11,218 bases of DNA from Pseudomonadales bacterium (lineage in GTDB: Bacteria > Pseudomonadota > Gammaproteobacteria > Pseudomonadales > Azotimanducaceae): NCBI GenBank assembly GCA_021295935.1, contig JAGWBL010000052.1, positions 3,243 through 14,460 on the forward strand, written 5' to 3'. Shown here piece after piece: positions 6,820 through 11,218 of this stretch. How positions within the stretch are numbered: the first letter of the stretch is position 1; every line of letters begins with the position of its first letter. Below the pieces are notes generated by a model that was not told the DNA's origin, did no database searches, and saw nothing but the letters and a program-made list of their open reading frames with translations. The translations under genes and the position numbers were made by a program.

Positions 6820-9428
6820 TGACGGACCCGGGCGCCAGCATGGATGACATGAACGTCAAGCAGCTTGGCGTATCGCTGGGGGTTTCCAGCGACGACCTGC
6901 TTGCGCAGATTGTCGAATTGGGTTGGCCCCAGCGCGATGAGGAGGAACCGCTCTCGATGGATCAGGCCAGGGACCTGATCGCATCCGTCACGCGTCAGCG
7001 CTCGCAGGGCGAGACGCCTAGTGGGAGTCTGCCGCGGAAGATCACGCTCAGTCGACGTGCAACCCGAACGCTCAAGCCCAGCAAGGGCGGAAGAGGGGTT
7101 CGTGTGGAAATGCGCAAGCGGCGTACCTACGTGCGAAGCGGTGCGGATGAGAAAGCCATCGGTGAACTGCCCCAGCCTGAAATGGAAGTGCAACAACCGA
7201 TCGATCGGGAACGGTTGGAGCAGGAAGAACGCAGCCGCGAGGATATGGAGGAGCGGGCACGTCTGGCGGAGGAACAGAATCGGGCGGAAGCAACCGCCGC
7301 CAAGGATAGACTGGCCGAGCAAGAGCGACGGGAGCGCGAGCAGGCTGAGGCGGTCGAGGCCGCTGCCGATGTCAAGCCTGCCGATACTCAACCGACCGAG
7401 CCTGGTGCCGCGGAACTCGCTCAGGTGGTGCCGATCACGCAGCCGAGCCAACGCCCCCGTGTTCGGGAGCGACAGCGCAAGGACAAGGAGAAAACCGTGA
7501 AGCTGCGCCGGCCCGGATCCGCGGATCGCGGAGCCGGGCGCGATGCCTCCAGAGGGCGGGATGCTGGGACCAGACGGAGGATCTCGCTGAGCGGAAGGTC
7601 GCGACGACGTCCGTCACGCGCCCCGCTGGTCACCACCGCGCACGGCGGAGAATTCTCGAAGCCCATCAAGGAGATTGTCCGGGAAGTCGAGCTGGCGGAC
7701 ATGATCAACGTCGGTGAGCTTGCCAAGGCGATGTCGGTGAAGGCCGGCGAACTGATCCGGACTCTCATGGGCATGGGTGTCATGGCGACCATCAATCAGG
7801 TGCTCGACAGGGACACCGCTGCGCTGGTCGTGGAAGAGATGGGGCACAAGGTCAAGCTTGTGACCCCGAAATCGGTGGAGGACAAGCTCGCGGCATCGCT
7901 CCAGGTGGACGGCGAGGAGGTCATGCGCTCGCCCGTGGTGACCGTGATGGGTCATGTCGATCACGGCAAGACGTCGTTGCTCGACTTCCTGCGCAAGACC
8001 AAGGTGGTGGAGGGAGAAGCTGGCGGCATCACCCAGCACATTGGAGCGTACAGGGTTCAGACTCCGCAGGGCGCCTTCGCCTTCTTGGACACTCCGGGTC
8101 ATGCAGCGTTCACCGAGATGCGGGCGCGTGGAGCCAATGTCACCGACATCGTCGTGCTGGTGTGCGCGGCGGACGACGGTGTCATGCCGCAAACGCAAGA
8201 GGCCGTGCAGCACGCCAAGGCGGCCAAGGTGCCGATTGTGGTCGCTGTCAACAAGATGGACCTGAAGTCTGCCGATCCCGATCGAGTTCGCACGGAACTT
8301 GGCGCGATCGGCGTGACTCCCGAAGAGTGGGGCGGCGATACCCAGTTTGTCAACATGTCGGCCGCGACAGGCGACGGCATCGATGATCTGCTGGCAGCGA
8401 TTGCACTGCAAGCGGACCTTCTCGAGCTCAAGGCGGTCGCTGAAGCTCCAGGCCAGGGTGTGGTCGTGGAATCGCGGCTCGAGCGAGGTCGCGGGGCGGT
8501 ATGCACGGTGCTGGTGCAGAACGGCACGCTCAAGCAGGGCGACGTTGTCGTCGCCGGTGAACACTACGGCAAGGCAAGAGCGCTGATCGACGACCACGGC
8601 AATCGGGTGAGATTCGCCGGTCCCGCGCACCCGGTCGAGATGCTTGGCCTGAACGGCACGCCCAATGCAGGCGACAGCTTTTCGGTCGCGCCGGATGACC
8701 GGCAGGCGCGGCAAGTGGCGGCGGACCGATCCCACGCTCTCCAGAAGAAACAGATCCAGATGCAGCAGGCGGCAAGACTGGAAACCGTTGCCGCAGGATT
8801 CCAGGCGAACGAGAAACGCGTGCTGAAGATGATCATCAAGGCGGACGTCCGAGGATCGCTCGAAGCCATCGTGCAAGGATGCAACGAGATCGGCAACGAA
8901 GAGGTGGCAGTCAACATCCTCGGTTCGGGAGTCGGCGCCATAACCGAATCCGACATCAACATGGCCCTCACCTACGGAGCGGCGATCTTCGGCTTCAATG
9001 TTCGAACGGACAAGTCTGCGAAGGGTCTCGTCGAGCAGCACCGGCTCGACGTGCGGTACTACAACGTGATCTACGAGCTGATCGATGATGTTCGCAGTCT
9101 TCTCGAAGACATGCTGGTTCCGGAAATCCGCGAAGAGATCCTTGGCACGGCGGAGGTTCGGGACGTGTTCCGGTCCCCAAGATTCGGAGCGATTGCCGGA
9201 TGCCTGGTGCTCGATGGAACGATGTATCGACACAAGAAGATCCGCGTGCTGCGCGACAGCACGGTCATCTACGAGGGGGAACTCGAATCGTTGCGGCGAT
9301 TCAAGGACGATGTGAGTGAGGTCCGCAACGGACTCGAGTGCGGGATCGGCGTGCGCAACTACAATGACGTGAGGAACGGAGATTTGATCGAGGTCTTCGA
9401 ATCGCGGGAAGTCGCCAGGGCTCTTTGA
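6819..9428 (+). CDS. infB: Translation initiation factor IF-2
   Basis: This GTPase brings initiator tRNA to the 30S subunit and promotes subunit joining. The 869 residues begin with an IF2_N domain (MNVKQLGVSLGVSSDDLLAQ), followed by a long charged, coiled-coil-like stretch rich in E, R and Q (about 110-200). A second IF2_N domain (KPIKEIVREVELADMINVGE) lies before the G domain. The GTPase motifs are GHVDHGKT at 378-385, DTPGH from 424, NKMD at 478-481 and a G5 SAATGDG. The C-terminal domain includes FRSPRFGAIAGC and IYEGELESLRRFKDDV and is complete. GTG 6819 is supported by AGGAG at 6803-6807 and overlaps the nusA stop; ATG 6840 and ATG 6849 are in-frame alternatives. No frameshift or nonsense codon was seen, unlike its neighbour nusA. 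Confidence 0.96.
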   Translation: MTDPGASMDDMNVKQLGVSLGVSSDDLLAQIVELGWPQRDEEEPLSMDQARDLIASVTRQRSQGETPSGSLPRKITLSRRATRTLKPSKGGRGVRVEMRKRRTYVRSGADEKAIGELPQPEMEVQQPIDRERLEQEERSREDMEERARLAEEQNRAEATAAKDRLAEQERREREQAEAVEAAADVKPADTQPTEPGAAELAQVVPITQPSQRPRVRERQRKDKEKTVKLRRPGSADRGAGRDASRGRDAGTRRRISLSGRSRRRPSRAPLVTTAHGGEFSKPIKEIVREVELADMINVGELAKAMSVKAGELIRTLMGMGVMATINQVLDRDTAALVVEEMGHKVKLVTPKSVEDKLAASLQVDGEEVMRSPVVTVMGHVDHGKTSLLDFLRKTKVVEGEAGGITQHIGAYRVQTPQGAFAFLDTPGHAAFTEMRARGANVTDIVVLVCAADDGVMPQTQEAVQHAKAAKVPIVVAVNKMDLKSADPDRVRTELGAIGVTPEEWGGDTQFVNMSAATGDGIDDLLAAIALQADLLELKAVAEAPGQGVVVESRLERGRGAVCTVLVQNGTLKQGDVVVAGEHYGKARALIDDHGNRVRFAGPAHPVEMLGLNGTPNAGDSFSVAPDDRQARQVAADRSHALQKKQIQMQQAARLETVAAGFQANEKRVLKMIIKADVRGSLEAIVQGCNEIGNEEVAVNILGSGVGAITESDINMALTYGAAIFGFNVRTDKSAKGLVEQHRLDVRYYNVIYELIDDVRSLLEDMLVPEIREEILGTAEVRDVFRSPRFGAIAGCLVLDGTMYRHKKIRVLRDSTVIYEGELESLRRFKDDVSEVRNGLECGIGVRNYNDVRNGDLIEVFESREVARAL

Positions 9429-9835
9429 AGGCCGTGGAGATCAGCGAGGACCTGCACGCTCCAGTTCGAGAACTTCGTGTCGCCGAACTGATCCGCGAAC
9501 ACCTGAGCGGCATCTTGCATAAGGACCTGCGCGATCCGCGCATACGACCCGCGGACATCACCGTGACAGACGTGCGCGTGTCGCGCGGGGGTCGGAGGGC
9601 AGTTGTGTATTTCACCTGCATTGGACATGACCCCGAAGCGAAGTCGGCCGCGCTCAAGGTCTTGTGCGGAGCCTCTGGGTACCTTCGGTCGAGCTTGGCG
9701 AGACGACATGCCATGCGGCGCACGCCCGAACTGAGCTTCCTTTACGACGAAATCAGCGAGCGAGGCTCCCGGGTTGATGACCTGCTTGCCAGTCCGTCGC
9801 TCGCGCACCGCGGACCGGAAGTCGCCGACCCATGA
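9425..9835 (+). CDS. rbfA: Ribosome-binding factor A
   Basis: RbfA binds immature 30S subunits and helps 16S rRNA 5'-end maturation, notably under cold stress. The 136 residues form a single KH-type domain: RVAELIREHLSGILHKDLRD (start of the family signature), DITVTDVRVSRG, YFTCIG, then LRSSLARRHAMRRTPELSF and YDEISERGSRVDDLL. The start is TTG 9425, which shares bases with the infB stop (9426-9428) and has AGGG at 9417-9420. GTG 9434 is a weaker alternative. The gene overlaps truB by four bases (ATGA), which suggests translational coupling. It appears intact. Confidence 0.94.
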   Translation: MKAVEISEDLHAPVRELRVAELIREHLSGILHKDLRDPRIRPADITVTDVRVSRGGRRAVVYFTCIGHDPEAKSAALKVLCGASGYLRSSLARRHAMRRTPELSFLYDEISERGSRVDDLLASPSLAHRGPEVADP

Positions 9836-10482
9836 GCCGGAGGCGAGGGCGAGGCCGGCCTCTGAACGGCGTGATCGTGTTGGACAAGCCTTGCGGTGAA
9901 ACATCCAACGAGGCGGTCCAGTTCGCCAAGCGACAGTTCTCGGCCCGACGGGTGGGACACACCGGCAGCCTCGACCCCTTGGCGACCGGAGTGTTGCCGC
10001 TCTGCTTCGGCGAGGCGACCAAGTTCTCCAGGTTCTTGCTCGGGGCGGACAAGCGCTACGTCGCCGACGTGCGGTTCGGAGTGTCCACGGACAGTGGCGA
10101 CGCTGACGGTTCCGTGGTCGCTACGAGGGAGGTGAAAGGTCTGACGTTCGATCGCGTGAACGAGGCCCTGGAGAGGTTCAGGGGCGAGTTCGAACAGACG
10201 CCGTCAATGTTTTCCGCAATCAAGCACAACGGCACGCCGCTCTACAAGCTGGCACGCAAGGGAATAGAGGTCGAGCGTCAACCCCGCAGCGTCACGGTGT
10301 TCTCGAACGTGTTGGAAGCCCTCGATACTGACCGAGGAAGGCTATCGATACATTGCACCAAGGGCACCTACGTGCGCTGCATCGTCGACGAGCTTGGCGA
10401 ACTGCTGGGTTGCGGGGCGCATGTGACCGCGCTGCGAAGAACCATGGTCGGACCGTTGGGTGAAGAGGAGTCGATCTCCTAG
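9832..10482 (+). CDS. truB: tRNA pseudouridine-55 synthase TruB, catalytic domain (cut by TAG)
   Basis: TruB converts uridine 55 of the tRNA T-loop to pseudouridine. The 216 residues cover the whole catalytic domain: NGVIVLDKP at 12-20, then RVGHTGSLDPLATGVLP with the catalytic Asp at 48, GEATKFSRFLLGADKRY, QTPSMFSAIKHNGTPLYKLAR, and TKGTYVRCIVDELGELLGCGA. The protein stops at TAG 10480-10482 after EESIS. The next codons in the same frame continue the family pattern (DEIVQAKAD and onward), where a hydrophobic residue such as Leu is usual, so a TTG to TAG change is likely. The full TruB family runs to about 310 residues (E. coli 314); here the two parts sum to 319 or so. The truncated enzyme lacks the C-terminal PUA-like domain; it may keep activity with weaker tRNA binding, which is inference. 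Confidence 0.92.
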   Translation: MSRRRGRGRPLNGVIVLDKPCGETSNEAVQFAKRQFSARRVGHTGSLDPLATGVLPLCFGEATKFSRFLLGADKRYVADVRFGVSTDSGDADGSVVATREVKGLTFDRVNEALERFRGEFEQTPSMFSAIKHNGTPLYKLARKGIEVERQPRSVTVFSNVLEALDTDRGRLSIHCTKGTYVRCIVDELGELLGCGAHVTALRRTMVGPLGEEESIS

Positions 10483-10484
10483 GA
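10481..10484 (+). promoter_or_regulatory. Possible ribosome binding site for the TruB C-terminal part
   Basis: AGGA overlaps the premature TAG of truB and stands seven bases before GTG 10492. It is the only good initiation signal between the two parts. Its presence makes translational reinitiation possible but does not show it. Confidence 0.4.
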
Positions 10485-10491
10485 CGAAATC

Positions 10492-10788
10492 GTGCAGGCC
10501 AAGGCGGACCAACGCCTGGAACGACTGCTTCAGCCGATATCCACCATCGTGCGGGACTGGCAGGATATAGTGGTCGGATCGGTGACGGCCATTAACCTGC
10601 AGAATGGCCAGCCGGTGATCGTGCCTCATGCACCGACCGAGGGTTGGGTGCGCCTGTGCGAGGGGAGCGGCGAGAGTGCGGCGACCTTCCTTGGTGTGGG
10701 GGAAATTCTGGAAGACGGACGGGTTGCTCCGCGCCGATTGGTCGTGGGAGAGAACCGCCGAGACAGGAGAAATCTGTGCGCGTTGTAG
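10492..10788 (+). CDS. truB: TruB C-terminal (PUA-like) part, separate or dead remnant
   Basis: In the same frame as truB and after its TAG, these 98 residues carry the C-terminal domain: DIVVGSVTAINLQNGQPVIV, then EGWVRLCEG, then FLGVGEILEDGRVAPRRLVV. GEI and RVAPRRLVV are hallmarks of the TruB C-terminal domain in gammaproteobacteria. No further stop or frameshift lies within it. GTG 10492 is preceded by AGGA at 10481-10484 with seven bases between, so reinitiation soon after the catalytic part terminates is plausible. In that case the enzyme would be made as two pieces. Otherwise it is the untranslated 3' part of a nonsense-mutated gene. The tail after LVV (GENRRDRRNLCAL) is a little longer than in E. 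coli. Confidence 0.7.
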   Translation: MQAKADQRLERLLQPISTIVRDWQDIVVGSVTAINLQNGQPVIVPHAPTEGWVRLCEGSGESAATFLGVGEILEDGRVAPRRLVVGENRRDRRNLCAL

Positions 10789-10791
10789 CGT

Positions 10792-10797
10792 GGGGAG
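10792..10797 (+). promoter_or_regulatory. Ribosome binding site of rpsO
   Basis: GGGGAG stands seven bases before ATG 10805 and settles the start of S15 against longer in-frame readings that begin upstream within truB. Confidence 0.7.
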
Positions 10798-10804
10798 AAC
10801 GGAG

Positions 10805-11074
10805 ATGGCTTTGACAGCCGAACAGAAACGTCAGATTGTGGACGACTACCAGCGTGGGGATGACGACACGGGATCGGCTGAAGTGCAGGTTGCCTTGTTG
10901 ACGCACAACATTCTCGCGCTGCAATCCCATTTCAAGGAACATGTCCACGACAACCATTCACGGCGCGGGTTGCGTGCCATGGTGGACCAGCGGAGGAAGC
11001 TCCTTGACTACCTTAAGGCCAAGGATCACGGACGCTACCGAGAAATCATAAAACGCCTGCAGATCAGGCGATAA
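10805..11074 (+). CDS. rpsO: 30S ribosomal protein S15
   Basis: S15 binds the central domain of 16S rRNA early in small-subunit assembly and takes part in a bridge to the large subunit. At 89 residues it equals the E. coli length. Visible family features are LTAEQKRQIVDDYQ, DTGSAEVQVALLT, then NHSRRGLRAMVDQRRKLLDY with the conserved His and Arg rRNA contacts, ending in IKRLQIRR. The start ATG 10805 follows GGGGAG. It begins only 16 bases after the truB remnant and ends 16 bases before pnp. I see no terminator on either side, so cotranscription of all three is likely. I could not identify the autoregulatory leader known from E. coli. Confidence 0.97.
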   Translation: MALTAEQKRQIVDDYQRGDDDTGSAEVQVALLTHNILALQSHFKEHVHDNHSRRGLRAMVDQRRKLLDYLKAKDHGRYREIIKRLQIRR

Positions 11075-11079
11075 CACAA

Positions 11080-11087
11080 GAGGAAGG
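11080..11087 (+). promoter_or_regulatory. Ribosome binding site of pnp
   Basis: GAGGAAGG lies just before TTG 11091, with its AGGA core six bases upstream. It supports the unusual TTG start, since no ATG occurs at the expected N-terminus. Confidence 0.7.
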
Positions 11088-11090
11088 ACT

Positions 11091-11218
11091 TTGAAACCAA
11101 CCAAAACCCATTTTGAACTCGGCGGCACGGAGGTCACGCTCGAAACGGGAGCGATAGCCCGGCAAGCCACCGGAGCCGTGATGGCGCGGATGGACGACAA
11201 CGCGGTGCTGTGCACCGT
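11091..11218 (+). CDS. pnp: Polynucleotide phosphorylase, N-terminus (cut by window end)
   Basis: PNPase degrades RNA from the 3' end by phosphorolysis and works in the RNA degradosome of many proteobacteria. Only about 42 codons are in the window. They read FELGGTEVTLETGAIARQAT, then GAVMARMDDNAVLCT. The near-invariant LETG.IARQA.GAV of the first RNase PH-like domain is present. The start is taken as TTG 11091 because of the strong ribosome binding site directly upstream and the fit to the family N-terminus. It follows rpsO as in many gammaproteobacteria. Completeness beyond the window is unknown. Confidence 0.93.
   Translation, partial: MKPTKTHFELGGTEVTLETGAIARQATGAVMARMDDNAVLCT

Noticed and set aside
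7614..9233. Minus-strand open frame of 539 codons opposite infB
   Set aside because: The plus strand encodes an intact IF-2; the antisense translation is His, Arg and Asp rich with no family match.
10480..10482. TAG read as a sense codon (genetic code change or pyrrolysine)
   Set aside because: TAG is also the terminal codon of the nusA frame (6817-6819), exactly where infB starts, and of the TruB C-terminal part (10786-10788), so it acts as a normal stop here. The TruB position is not catalytic and no recoding signal was seen.
1..11218. CRISPR array, toxin-antitoxin pair, phage or defence genes
   Set aside because: No regularly spaced repeats and no recognisable defence or phage families were found in any frame read.

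Overview
This window carries a conserved proteobacterial translation and transcription operon (right, about 4776-11218) behind a scarred accessory stretch (left, about 1-4775). The operon order is rimP, nusA, infB, rbfA, truB, rpsO, pnp. Together with a NusA that ends in two acidic repeat domains, this fits a gammaproteobacterium or close relative. The coding sequence is GC-rich, and several genes start with GTG or TTG and overlap or nearly abut, as expected of one transcript. The species cannot be read from the window.

Left part: 1-897 holds no intact gene, only a minus-strand remnant of the C-terminus of an IS4-family transposase (about 469-660). Next is a Sfp-type 4'-phosphopantetheinyl transferase (898-1761) with all catalytic motifs and an odd arginine-rich C-terminal tail. 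It overlaps the first third of an NCS2 uracil/xanthine permease gene (1746 to about 2071). That gene is cut off where a decayed IS3-family element begins on the minus strand (about 2072-2961). A predicted outer-membrane protein of unknown function follows (3149-3877), then about 900 bases with no recognisable gene.

Right part: rimP (30S maturation), infB (IF2), rbfA (30S maturation), rpsO (S15) and the start of pnp (PNPase) all look intact. Two genes are broken. nusA loses its frame between the RNA-polymerase-binding domain and the S1 domain, consistent with a deletion of about 20 bases. truB has an in-frame TAG that separates the pseudouridine synthase domain from its C-terminal PUA-like domain; a well-spaced AGGA and a GTG just after the stop could allow the second part to be made separately.

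Together, two lesions in usually conserved housekeeping genes, a truncated permease and two decayed insertion sequences suggest an eroding genome, such as a host-associated lineage, or else errors in assembly. I found no new defence, CRISPR or biosynthetic system. The most notable content is the split nusA and split truB inside an otherwise intact operon.
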